A stretch of DNA of 64,000 bases from CAYQQR01 sp964420035 (GTDB lineage Bacteria > Bacteroidota > Bacteroidia > Bacteroidales > SM23-62), in assembly GCA_964420035.1 (NCBI GenBank), contig CAYQQR010000001.1:61558-125557 (forward strand), written 5' to 3'. The stretch's first letter is position 1. Each line of letters begins with the position of its first letter. Below, piece after piece: positions 34,645-43,079 of the stretch. A program made the translations under genes and the position numbers. The notes under the pieces are model-generated. The model made no database searches. It was given only the letters and a program-made list of their open reading frames with translations, and was not told where the DNA came from.

Positions 34645-35328
34645 ATGACCAAAAAGTTTGTACTTGTTGCAGCCGGGGGAACGGGTCGTCGAATGCAGAC
34701 AGAAATTCCGAAACAATTCCTGGAGATCCATGGAGTTCCCGTACTGGTGCATACCATGCGGGCTTTCTATGACAGCCTGCCCGAAGCAGAAACCATCCTG
34801 GTGGTCCACCCGGAATGGACCGATCGATGGAAAAATATGGCCAATGAATATCTTCCCAATCGCTCTTTCCGCCTTGTCGAAGGGGGCAAAACCCGTTTTG
34901 ATTCCGTCCGGAATGGCCTGGACGAAATAAAGGGGCCCGGGTTGGTTGCCGTGCACGATGCCGTCAGACCCCTGGTCCATAAAAACCTGATAAATAATTT
35001 GTTCTCGGAAGCAGAAAAAAATGACAATGCCATTCCCGCAGTACCTGCTGGTGATACCGTGCGGATAATGAAGGAGGGCTACCCGGTGGGAATGGAACGG
35101 GAACAGGTTTTTCTGATACAGACCCCCCAGGTTTTCGATGTCGATCTATTAAAAAAAGCCTACAGGAAAAATTTCGAAACGCGATTTACGGACGATGCCA
35201 CCGTATACGAATCCGATGGCCATAAGATCAGCCTGGTCCCGGGATCGGCAATGAACATCAAGATCACCCTGGAAAAGGATCTTGAGATAGCGGCCTCTTT
35301 CCTGAATAAGAGAACTTACTCCAAATAG
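34645..35328 (+). CDS. ispD: 2-C-methyl-D-erythritol 4-phosphate cytidylyltransferase
   Basis: The start at 34645 is preferred over 34600 because the family starts just before the nucleotide motif (TKKFVLVAAGGTGRRM); this gives 227 residues. The enzyme joins CTP and methylerythritol phosphate in the MEP isoprenoid pathway. VAAGGTGRRMQTEIPKQF carries the CTP-binding Arg and Lys, VVHPEW and VHDAVRPLV are conserved, and TDDATVYESDG and KITLEKDLEIA complete the fold. Length is normal. Its neighbours suggest isoprenoid or lipid metabolism. Confidence 0.93.
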   Translation: MTKKFVLVAAGGTGRRMQTEIPKQFLEIHGVPVLVHTMRAFYDSLPEAETILVVHPEWTDRWKNMANEYLPNRSFRLVEGGKTRFDSVRNGLDEIKGPGLVAVHDAVRPLVHKNLINNLFSEAEKNDNAIPAVPAGDTVRIMKEGYPVGMEREQVFLIQTPQVFDVDLLKKAYRKNFETRFTDDATVYESDGHKISLVPGSAMNIKITLEKDLEIAASFLNKRTYSK

Positions 35329-36002
35329 GTCTTTATGATCTCGCCACCAAAAGAATCATTGCTTTTGATCCTGTCCGGATCGCCTACATAACCGATAAAT
35401 CCCCTGGTACTGGCCCGGGCATTCAAAAAATCACTGACCTGCACCTTTGCTTTTCCCCCGGTATTGGCCGTCACAATACATTCATTGCTTTTCATTTCAT
35501 AGGCCGAGTACGTGCCACCGGAAGTAATTTTTACTTCCTGCCTGTCGGTTTGGCCGTAAAGCTGTATGATGCTGCCCTGACCAACCTTGGCTTTCAGATT
35601 ATCCAACCATACCTCCAGTTGAATATCTCCTCCGGAGAAAGCATTCAGTTCAAGGTAATCGTCCGTGAAAACTTCATCCGACCAGATCATGCCGCCTGTA
35701 GTGGCCGTTAATTTATTCAGGTCGTCAAAAGTAACCCGGACCAATACCTGACGTTCATCAGGATAAATATCCGGCTTCATCTTGATCTGCAATTCCTTGC
35801 CGTCCGATTCGGTAATAACCTTCCCGGGTTCCACATGGTGCACCTCAACTTCCACCCTTTCTTCATCACCCAGAATTAGTTCAACTTCAATCTTTCCGGA
35901 AACATAGATCTCTTCAAAAGGATCCAGCATCCTGGGCTCGGTGGTTTGCCCTTTTAGAAGCAAACTGCAGGCTGACAGCAGTGTGATAAAGACTATTTTC
36001 AT
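35316..36002 (-). CDS. GIN-domain (DUF2807) secreted protein
   Basis: The start at 36002 gives 228 residues with a signal peptide (IVFITLLSACSLLLKGQ); the longer frame to 36092 adds only intergenic sequence rich in repeats. The mature part is the GIN/DUF2807 beta-helix-like fold: PFEEIYVSGKIEVELILGDEE, then repeated short strands TATTGGMIWSDEV, LNAFSGGDIQLEVW, QGSIIQLYGQT and TSGGTYSAYEMKSN. A cysteine in the signal region could be a lipid site (SACS), but the following sequence is atypical. Function unknown. Its 3' end overlaps the tail of ispD by 13 bases (convergent). Confidence 0.82.
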   Translation of the reverse strand: MKIVFITLLSACSLLLKGQTTEPRMLDPFEEIYVSGKIEVELILGDEERVEVEVHHVEPGKVITESDGKELQIKMKPDIYPDERQVLVRVTFDDLNKLTATTGGMIWSDEVFTDDYLELNAFSGGDIQLEVWLDNLKAKVGQGSIIQLYGQTDRQEVKITSGGTYSAYEMKSNECIVTANTGGKAKVQVSDFLNARASTRGFIGYVGDPDRIKSNDSFGGEIIKTYLE

Positions 36003-36045
36003 GATTTCTATGTTGTTAAACGGGTTTGAATTACGCGAGCATATT

Positions 36046-36146
36046 CCCCGTGGCTCTGCCGCGGGGTAAGCAAGCACCATTAAAATAAACAATTAATCGA
36101 TGATTGGCTCCGCCGAGCTAAAGGTTCCTCGCGGCTTGCCGCGAGG
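36046..36146. repeat. REP-like palindromic elements (two copies)
   Basis: A 21-base hairpin CCCCGTGGC/GCCGCGGGG lies at 36046-36066 and a 20-base CCTCGCGGC/GCCGCGAGG hairpin at 36127-36146, with a smaller GGCTCCGCCGAG motif between them. They share form and sequence with the element at 24021-24041. The remainder of the 312-base gap 36003-36314 holds the putative TetR promoter and no ORF. Confidence 0.65.
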
Positions 36147-36269
36147 AGGGTCAATATTTTAAGTGTATAACGTAAAAAAACGGGTCTGGGTTATACCGGT
36201 ATAAAGCAACAAATAATGAATTAAATAGAAAAATAACGTCTATTTAACTTAGGGAGTGAACAAAAATTA

Positions 36270-36277
36270 TACGTTTG
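36270..36277 (+). promoter_or_regulatory. Candidate Bacteroidota -7 promoter box before tetR
   Basis: TACGTTTG matches TAnnTTTG exactly and lies 37 bases before the ATG at 36315, a suitable distance for a start site with a short leader. A matching -33 element is not clear. Confidence 0.5.
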
Positions 36278-36314
36278 CACTTTATAGTACTATGAAAACT
36301 TTGGAAACTTTTAC

Positions 36315-36995
36315 ATGCACATGAGTTTTCTACAGGAGATCACCCACAAACTGGAACTGGACCGGGAGATTATGGGGATACTTGAGCGGGTTCAGCCCCT
36401 CTATCAGAAATACGGAATAAAGAGCGTCACCATGGAGGATGTGTCCCGTGCCCTGGGAGTATCTAAAAAGACCCTGTACGGCCATATCCGCGACAAAGAG
36501 GAGTTGGTCCGGCTTACGGTACAATTCGAGATTCATAAACACCTTGAATTTATTGACGGGATCATTCATTCTGAGGAACATGCCATAGAAGAATTGATCA
36601 GGGTGTGGTCCTATATGAATGAAATGCTGGCTTCCTACAGTGAAACCGCAGAATATGATCTGAAGAAATACTATCCGGATCTTTATTCCGAGGTAGAGGA
36701 GATGCGACAGGAACAATTGTATCAATGCGTACTGAACAATATTCACAAAGGAAAAAAAACCGGTCTGTACCGCCAGGATCTTGACGAGGAAGTCATAGCT
36801 AAATTGCATGCAGGACGTTTGCAGAAGATCTCTGATGATGAGTTGTTTACCCGTAATGAGCTTATATCGCCTAAATTCTTCCATGAATTCATGATCTATC
36901 ACATACGGGGGATCGCGTCACCAAAGGGGATCGGGTACCTGGAAGAGCATATGGACCGGATCGGACAAATGAAGGAGGGGTGGAAGGGGCAGTAA
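36315..36995 (+). CDS. TetR family transcriptional regulator
   Basis: The 226-residue protein has a TetR-type N-terminal HTH: KYGIKSVTMEDVSRALGVSKKTLYGHIRDKEELVRLTV, and a helical ligand domain with several Tyr and Glu residues (MNEMLASYSETAEYDLKKYYPDLYSEVEEM). It is followed by the tolC, adaptor and RND genes, so it probably represses that operon and releases on binding a drug-like ligand. The stop codon TAA at 36993-36995 is the end of the first unit of a 7-bp tandem array. Starts at 36315 and 36321 are both possible. Confidence 0.9.
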   Translation: MHMSFLQEITHKLELDREIMGILERVQPLYQKYGIKSVTMEDVSRALGVSKKTLYGHIRDKEELVRLTVQFEIHKHLEFIDGIIHSEEHAIEELIRVWSYMNEMLASYSETAEYDLKKYYPDLYSEVEEMRQEQLYQCVLNNIHKGKKTGLYRQDLDEEVIAKLHAGRLQKISDDELFTRNELISPKFFHEFMIYHIRGIASPKGIGYLEEHMDRIGQMKEGWKGQ

Positions 36996-37058
36996 GCAGT
37001 GAGCAGTATGCAGTAAGCAGTGAGCAGTAAGCAGTGAGCAGTATGCAGTAAGTAGTAC
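36989..37058. repeat. Heptamer tandem array, ten GCAGTNN-type units
   Basis: Ten 7-base units run in a row: GCAGTAA, GCAGTGA, GCAGTAT and variants, with a last GTAGTAC. The array begins inside tetR, supplies its TAA stop, and ends 14 bases before tolC. It resembles STRR-type heptamer arrays known from cyanobacteria and seen in some Bacteroidota. Confidence 0.85.
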
Positions 37059-37072
37059 GAAATACTAATCAT

Positions 37073-38422
37073 ATGAAAAGGGTTTTATTGATAAGCAGTT
37101 TTTTATTTGTTTTTTTCTCGGCCGGGGCTCAAGTGCCTGCAGAACAGAAAGACACCGTTTACTTTTCACTGCAGGAGGCTATTGATTATGCCCTGGAGAA
37201 CAATAGGAACGTTGACAATGCACGCAGGGATGTGGAAAGTTCACAGGGCAGGGTGTGGGAAACAACGGCTACCGGGCTGCCCCGGGTGAGTGCAAACGTC
37301 AGTTACCAGAATAACCTGGAATTGATGACCACCCTGATACCGGCGGAATTCTTCGGCGGGGAGCCGGGAACCTACCAGCCGGTGCAATTTGGCACCCAGC
37401 ACAATGCAGTGGCCACCCTGTCGGCCTCCCAGCTTATCTTCAGCGGACCCTACATCGTTGGTCTGCAAGCCGCAAACACCTACCGGGAACTGGCAAAGAA
37501 AAACCTGGTAAAATCGGAAACCGACCTTAAGTCCCAGGTCATAGGTTCCTACTACAGTATTCTGATGGCAGAAGGAAACCTGGAGATTATCCGGAAAAAC
37601 TTCAATTTGATCAATACCCGGTACCTGGAAACCAAAGCGATGTATGAGGCGGGATTTATAGAAGAGACCGATGTGGATCAATTGGAGATCTCCCGCACCA
37701 GCCTGGAAAATGACATCAGGACCGCTGAAAGTTCCGTTGAAATTTCTTACCGTCTTTTAAAATATGCCATGGATTATCCCATGGACCGGGAGATCAGAAT
37801 AACGGAAAATCTGGAAGATTTTATGCAGGAAGTGACTCGCGGGATCATCAACAGGAATTTCAATATTGAAGACCATATTGAATATAAATTAATGAAAACC
37901 CGGGAACAACTGGCCTGGTTGAATATGCGCCGGCAGCAGGCAGAATACCTTCCCTCGCTCTCGGCCAGCTATACCTACCAGGAGATGGCCCAGCGCAATG
38001 AGTTTAATTTCTTTGATTCTTCGGAGGATTGGTACCCTTCTTCTGTATTGGGCTTCAACCTGAACATACCCATCTTTGCCTCCGGCATGAGACGGGCCCG
38101 GGTAAACCAGGCCCGGGTAGAATGGGAAAAGGCAAAGAACAACAAGGAATACCTTGCCCGGGGACTGGAACTGGGGGTCTCCCGGGCCCGCCTGGATTTC
38201 GTCAGGGCTTACGAGCAATATGAGAGCCAGAAACGCAATGTTCAGTTATCTGAAAAAGTATTCAATAAGACGTCCATTAAGTACCAGGAAGGGATGGCAT
38301 CCAGCCTGGAACTGACCCAGGTCAGCAACCAGCTGATACAAAACCAATCGGCCCTGCTAATGCATAAGGTTGAACTGCTGAATGCCAAGCTGAGCCTGGA
38401 TCAAGCCTTAGGATACCTGTAA
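37073..38422 (+). CDS. TolC-family outer-membrane efflux protein, system 1
   Basis: The 449-residue protein has a signal peptide (LLISSFLFVFFSAGAQ), then the two repeats of the outer-membrane efflux protein family, for example EAIDYALENNRNVDNARRDV and NQARVEWEKAKNNKEYLARG, plus EAGFIEETDVDQLEIS and EGMASSLELTQVSNQLI, the conserved hairpin motifs. It forms the trimeric exit duct of a tripartite pump with the adaptor and RND genes directly downstream. Upstream is a TetR regulator and the heptamer array. Substrates unknown. Confidence 0.9.
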   Translation: MKRVLLISSFLFVFFSAGAQVPAEQKDTVYFSLQEAIDYALENNRNVDNARRDVESSQGRVWETTATGLPRVSANVSYQNNLELMTTLIPAEFFGGEPGTYQPVQFGTQHNAVATLSASQLIFSGPYIVGLQAANTYRELAKKNLVKSETDLKSQVIGSYYSILMAEGNLEIIRKNFNLINTRYLETKAMYEAGFIEETDVDQLEISRTSLENDIRTAESSVEISYRLLKYAMDYPMDREIRITENLEDFMQEVTRGIINRNFNIEDHIEYKLMKTREQLAWLNMRRQQAEYLPSLSASYTYQEMAQRNEFNFFDSSEDWYPSSVLGFNLNIPIFASGMRRARVNQARVEWEKAKNNKEYLARGLELGVSRARLDFVRAYEQYESQKRNVQLSEKVFNKTSIKYQEGMASSLELTQVSNQLIQNQSALLMHKVELLNAKLSLDQALGYL

Positions 38423-38443
38423 AAATTCAATAATCAGTATACA

Positions 38444-39565
38444 ATGAAAAAACTCATTATTTTATTCTTCATTCTGGCACTGGCTGCATGCGGCAATGAA
38501 GCCGGACAGATCGAATCCCGGATCATAAAGAAAAAACAACAGGTCAGCAAGTTGACCGGTCAGATCAATGAACTGGAAGCTAAGCTCGGCGAACTCAAAA
38601 ATACTGCAGATAATGCCTTTCGGGTCTCGGTAGCCGTCAAGCAGCTAAGCAGGGATACCTTTAATCACTACATCCGGGTGAAAGGTACCGTGAAAGCTGA
38701 AAACGAGGCCATGATCAGTCCCGAAACCATGGGGCAGATCAAAAGGATCCACGTCAGCGAAGGAGAAGAAGTCAGGAAAGGACAGTTGCTGGTAAGCCTC
38801 AATACCTCGGTTACGGAAAGCACCATTCAGGAGGTAAAAACCCGTCTTGAACTGGCGGAAAAGGTTTATGAGCGTCGAAAATCCCTCTGGGAACAGAATA
38901 TAGGATCAGAAATTCAGTACCTGGAAGCTAAAAACAACAAGGAATCGGCAGAAGCCAGTCTCAAAACCCTGCAGGCACAGTTGGATATGGCAACCATCGA
39001 GGTCCCATTTAACGGGATCATAGATGCAATAAGCATGGAGATCGGCGAACTGGCCTCCCCGGGTGTACAGGTCATGCACCTTGTAAGTTTGCAATATCTG
39101 AAGATCTATGCCGATGTTTCCGAGAAATACCTGAAAAGCATCAGGGAAGGGGAAAGGGTGGTTGTGGAATTTCCCGAGCTGGACGGTCTGACCAGGAACC
39201 TCACCATTTTCAGAAAAGGGAAAGTGATTGATATGGATTCCCGCACTTTCCGTATTGAGTTGAAACTGAACAATCCAAAAGAGATCATCAACCCCAACCT
39301 GATCGCGGTGATCAACATCAATGATTACAGCAACGAAAAGGCCCTGGTGGTTCCTTCCATCGTCATCAAACAGGATATCCGGGGATATTATTTGTTTGTT
39401 GTCCGCAACCAAGGAGGCAGGCAGCTTGCCAGGAAGATCTATGTTGAGCCGGGGATGTCTTACGAAGACCGGACCGAAATCAAAAGCGGACTCAATGAGA
39501 ATGACCGGGTTATCGTGAAGGGTTACAACACAGTATCCAACGGGGTTGAAGTACAAATTGTATAA
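38444..39565 (+). CDS. RND adaptor (membrane fusion) lipoprotein, system 1
   Basis: The 373-residue protein has a lipoprotein signal (LIILFFILALAACGNE, lipobox LAAC) and an N-terminal coiled coil (IKKKQQVSKLTGQINELEAKLGELK) before the usual adaptor core. The core has the biotinyl-lipoyl half-motifs VSEGEEVRKGQLLVSLNT and VPFNGIIDAISMEIGELASPG, an alpha-hairpin, and a beta-barrel and C-terminal region (VKGYNTVSNGVEV). The extra N-terminal coiled coil is not part of every adaptor. It bridges the inner-membrane pump and the TolC duct. It lies 21 bases after tolC and 12 before the RND gene. Confidence 0.92.
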   Translation: MKKLIILFFILALAACGNEAGQIESRIIKKKQQVSKLTGQINELEAKLGELKNTADNAFRVSVAVKQLSRDTFNHYIRVKGTVKAENEAMISPETMGQIKRIHVSEGEEVRKGQLLVSLNTSVTESTIQEVKTRLELAEKVYERRKSLWEQNIGSEIQYLEAKNNKESAEASLKTLQAQLDMATIEVPFNGIIDAISMEIGELASPGVQVMHLVSLQYLKIYADVSEKYLKSIREGERVVVEFPELDGLTRNLTIFRKGKVIDMDSRTFRIELKLNNPKEIINPNLIAVININDYSNEKALVVPSIVIKQDIRGYYLFVVRNQGGRQLARKIYVEPGMSYEDRTEIKSGLNENDRVIVKGYNTVSNGVEVQIV

Positions 39566-39577
39566 AATAGGGCAAAC

Positions 39578-42500
39578 ATGGGCAAGGACATAAAACGGGA
39601 ATCCATCATCAGGGAATTCAAACCGACCACCATGGCCCTGAAGAACAGGAACTCGGTTTTCCTGTTGACCTTTATTATTATCGCATTCGGTATCATTTCC
39701 TATCGGTCGTTACCCAAGGAACTCTTCCCGGAGATCGTGATACCGACCGTGCTGGTACAAACCACCTACCTGGGGAACCCCCCCGTGGATATTGAAAACC
39801 TGATCACCCGGCCCCTGGAAAAAGAGATTGAAACCATCAACGGCATCAGGGAACTCACTTCCACCTCTGCCCAGGATGCTTCCATGATCTTCGTGGAATT
39901 CAACACCGATGTGAATATCGAGGATGCACTGGCCGACATTAGGGATAAGGTCGACCAGGCCAAGAGCAAATTACCCACCAACGATCCCTTTTTCTTCGAG
40001 CCCCTGGTGATGGATATCGACCTTTCGGAATTTCCCATCATCAACATCAATCTTTCAGGGGATTACAGCATTGAAGAACTAAGAAGCTATGCAGAATACC
40101 TTGAAGACCGGATAGAAGAGATAAATGAAATCTCTAAAGTGGAGATCAAAGGGATCAATGAAAGGGAAGTCAGGATCAACGTCGATCTCTATAAGATGGA
40201 AGCCCTGGAACTTAGCTTCTATGACATAGAGATGGCCGTCAAGGAGGAGAACGTATCCATGTCAGGCGGAGAGATCCTGCTCGGTCAAGCCAAAAGAACC
40301 ATCCGTACCATAGGGGAATTTGAAGATATTTCTGAACTGGAAAATATCATCATCAAGGAATCCAACGCTAAGGTCGTTTATCTGAAAGATGTTGCTGATG
40401 TCATAGACGGCTATAAGGAACCCAACAGTTTTGCCCGTCTCAACAAACAGCCGGTCGTATCGGTCCAGGTAGTAAAAAAATCAGGTGAGAACTTGTTATC
40501 GGCCACCGATAAGGTTTTTGGTGTCCTGGATGAAGCCCGTGCATCGAGAAACATCCCGGTGGATATGAGCGTATCGATCACCAATGACCAGTCGGAAATG
40601 GTACGCATGCAGCTCAGTAACCTGGAAAACAGCATGTTCATGGGGATCATCTTCGTGGTACTGGTGCTGTTTTATTTTTTGGGTACCAGAAACGCGCTTT
40701 TTGTTGGAATCGCCATTCCCATGTCTATGTTCCTCTCTTTCGCGGTGATCAACGTCATAGGCTTCCAGATCAATATGATCGTCCTCTTTTCCCTGATCCT
40801 GGCCCTGGGAATGCTGGTGGATAATGCCATTGTAACGGTGGAAAACATTTATCGATATGTCTCCAGGGGTTACAGGCCTTTTGAGGCGGCCCGGCAGGCC
40901 GTGGGAGAAATAGCCTGGCCCATCATCACCTCAACATCCACCACCCTGGCAGCATTTCTGCCCCTGGCCTTCTGGGGTGGCATAACCGGTGAGTTCATGA
41001 AGTACCTGCCCATCACCCTGATCATTGTTCTGACCTCCTCACTTTTTGTGGCCCTGGTGATCATTCCTGTTTTCTCGGCCACCTTCATCAAGGTAAGGGG
41101 AACGCGGTACGACAGCAAGCCCAACAAAAAGAAAGGATACCGTTTTGCCGTTGGGATGATCCTTCTTTCCATCCCCCTGTATATCGTCGGATGGACCATC
41201 CCGGCCAATCTGCTGGTCCTTTTTGCTATAATAGGAATTTTGAACCTGGCTTATTTCCATAAAGCTGAAGCCTGGTTCCAGGACGTTTTCCTGGTGTGGC
41301 TGGAGGAAGTCTATCTGAAGATACTGAGCTATGCATTGTACCGGAAAAGACCCCTGTGGTTTTTTACAGGAACGGTCCTCCTGTTGGTGGTCACCCTCAT
41401 TATGTTCGGTGTACGGCAACCCAAGATATCTTTTTTCCCGGACAACGATCCAGGCTATATCAATGTGCAGGCCGACCTGCCCATCGGTACGGATATTTAT
41501 ACCACCGATGAATTTACGCGAAATACCCTGGAGAAAGATATTTTCGATTTACTGGAGCCCTATGAAGATATTGTAGCGTCGGTCCTGACCACCACGGGTA
41601 CCGGCAGTAACGAGGACCTGTCCTCCATGAGTGCTGGAGGCACCCCGCACAAAGCACTGACCACCATAACTTTTATAGATTATGAAGACCGGGGGGATGT
41701 GAATACTTCAGTGGTTATGCAGGAATTATCCCAAGGACTGTTGAACAGGTATCCCGGCGTGGAGTTGTCCATCACCAAGAACCAAATGGGTCCGCCCACC
41801 GGCCGGGCCATCAACATTGAAGCTTCCGGACAGGATTACGATCGTTTGCTGCAACTGGCAGACACCATGATGTTTGTAATTGAGCAGGCAGGTATTGACG
41901 GTATCGAGGGCCTGAACATGGATCTGAATGTTGGCAAACCAGAGCTCCTGGTTCACATAAACCGGGAAAAAGCAAGACGGTTCGGACTGGGTACCCAGAT
42001 CATTGCATCAACCATTCGTACAGCGCTTTTTGGCTCCGAAATATCCGATTATAAAGTGGGTGAGGATGAATATCCCATCAACATGCGGCTCAAAGATGAG
42101 TACCGATATTCCCTGCCCGAACTTTTCAATCAGAAGATCACCTTCAACAAGGAGGGAAGGAACATCCAGTTGCCCATTTCTGCCGTGGCAGATTACAGTT
42201 ACAGCACCACCTACGGATCGGTGCGGCGTAAGAACATGGACCGGGTCATCACCCTTTATTCAAACGTGATCCAGGGTTACAATGCCAACAGTGTGAACGA
42301 GCAGATCAAGATGGTATTGAACAATTTTCAGCTTCCGGAAGGTTACAAGTATGAATTCACCGGGGAACAGGCCGAGCAGCAAGAGTCGCTGAACTTCCTG
42401 GGACGGGCCATGCTGATCGCCCTGGCCCTGATCCTCCTGATCCTGGTCACCCAATTCAATTCGGTGGTCCGGCCGGCCATCATACTGGCCTCGGTTGTTT

Positions 42501-43039
42501 TCAGTACCATCGGGGTGTTCGGCGGTATCGCCACCTTCAGGATGGATTTCATCATCGTTATGACCGGGGTGGGCATCATCTCCCTGGCCGGTATTGTGGT
42601 GAACAATGCCATCGTACTGGTTGATTTTATCGAATTAAGAAAAGCACGGCGGCGGAAGGAGCTCGGATTAAAGAGCGGTGACTTTCTTCCTATTGAAGAA
42701 GCAACGGAAGCCGTAGTACGGGCCGGTAAGACCAGGCTTCGCCCGGTGTTGCTGACAGCCATAACGACCATATTGGGGTTGCTTCCCCTGGCCGTCGGGA
42801 TCAACCTGGATTTCGAGGGACTGTTCTCCCGCTTTGAGCCCAATCTCTATTTCGGCGGGGAACAGGTCATATTTTGGGGCCCCATGGCCTGGACCGTGAT
42901 CTTTGGCCTGACTTTCGCCACCTTCCTCACCCTGGTGATCGTACCGGTGATGTATCGGCTGACCACTTTGCTTCAGAAAAAACTGTATGAGGCGATACAT
43001 CTGAGAACCGAGAACCGAGAACCGAGAACTGAGAACTGA
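39578..43039 (+). CDS. RND efflux pump permease (AcrB-like), system 1
   Basis: The 1,153-residue pump has twelve predicted membrane helices and two large periplasmic loops. Helix IV carries LALGMLVDNAIVTVENI with the essential Asp, and the second half holds LAGIVVNNAIVLVDFI and MTGVGIISL. It exports hydrophobic compounds by proton antiport with the TolC and adaptor proteins upstream. It is about 100 residues longer than AcrB; some extra length is a soluble insert near residue 510 (RGTRYDSKPNKKKGYRF). The last residues, RTENREPRTEN, are encoded by a 7-bp tandem array, and its TGA at 43037-43039 lies in that array, so the tail is likely variable between strains. Confidence 0.93.
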   Translation: MGKDIKRESIIREFKPTTMALKNRNSVFLLTFIIIAFGIISYRSLPKELFPEIVIPTVLVQTTYLGNPPVDIENLITRPLEKEIETINGIRELTSTSAQDASMIFVEFNTDVNIEDALADIRDKVDQAKSKLPTNDPFFFEPLVMDIDLSEFPIININLSGDYSIEELRSYAEYLEDRIEEINEISKVEIKGINEREVRINVDLYKMEALELSFYDIEMAVKEENVSMSGGEILLGQAKRTIRTIGEFEDISELENIIIKESNAKVVYLKDVADVIDGYKEPNSFARLNKQPVVSVQVVKKSGENLLSATDKVFGVLDEARASRNIPVDMSVSITNDQSEMVRMQLSNLENSMFMGIIFVVLVLFYFLGTRNALFVGIAIPMSMFLSFAVINVIGFQINMIVLFSLILALGMLVDNAIVTVENIYRYVSRGYRPFEAARQAVGEIAWPIITSTSTTLAAFLPLAFWGGITGEFMKYLPITLIIVLTSSLFVALVIIPVFSATFIKVRGTRYDSKPNKKKGYRFAVGMILLSIPLYIVGWTIPANLLVLFAIIGILNLAYFHKAEAWFQDVFLVWLEEVYLKILSYALYRKRPLWFFTGTVLLLVVTLIMFGVRQPKISFFPDNDPGYINVQADLPIGTDIYTTDEFTRNTLEKDIFDLLEPYEDIVASVLTTTGTGSNEDLSSMSAGGTPHKALTTITFIDYEDRGDVNTSVVMQELSQGLLNRYPGVELSITKNQMGPPTGRAINIEASGQDYDRLLQLADTMMFVIEQAGIDGIEGLNMDLNVGKPELLVHINREKARRFGLGTQIIASTIRTALFGSEISDYKVGEDEYPINMRLKDEYRYSLPELFNQKITFNKEGRNIQLPISAVADYSYSTTYGSVRRKNMDRVITLYSNVIQGYNANSVNEQIKMVLNNFQLPEGYKYEFTGEQAEQQESLNFLGRAMLIALALILLILVTQFNSVVRPAIILASVVFSTIGVFGGIATFRMDFIIVMTGVGIISLAGIVVNNAIVLVDFIELRKARRRKELGLKSGDFLPIEEATEAVVRAGKTRLRPVLLTAITTILGLLPLAVGINLDFEGLFSRFEPNLYFGGEQVIFWGPMAWTVIFGLTFATFLTLVIVPVMYRLTTLLQKKLYEAIHLRTENREPRTEN

Positions 43040-43079
43040 GAACCGAGAACCGAGAACCGAGAACCGAGAACCGAGAACT
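43003..43079. repeat. Heptamer tandem array, eleven GAGAACY units
   Basis: Eleven 7-base units GAGAACC or GAGAACT fill 43003-43079. The array encodes the C-terminus of the RND pump, contains its TGA stop (43037-43039) and runs to the last base before or at the dnaG stop (43078-43080, TAG on the minus strand). A gain or loss of units would shift the frame of the pump's tail. Confidence 0.92.

Noticed and set aside
42343..42843. Antisense ORFs opposite the RND pump gene
   Set aside because: They are long only because the opposite coding frame avoids stops; no domain or signal is seen.
36989..43079. The two heptamer arrays as CRISPR-like or recombination-site repeats
   Set aside because: Units are only 7 bases, directly adjacent and without spacers, so they are simple tandem repeats rather than CRISPR arrays or attachment sites.
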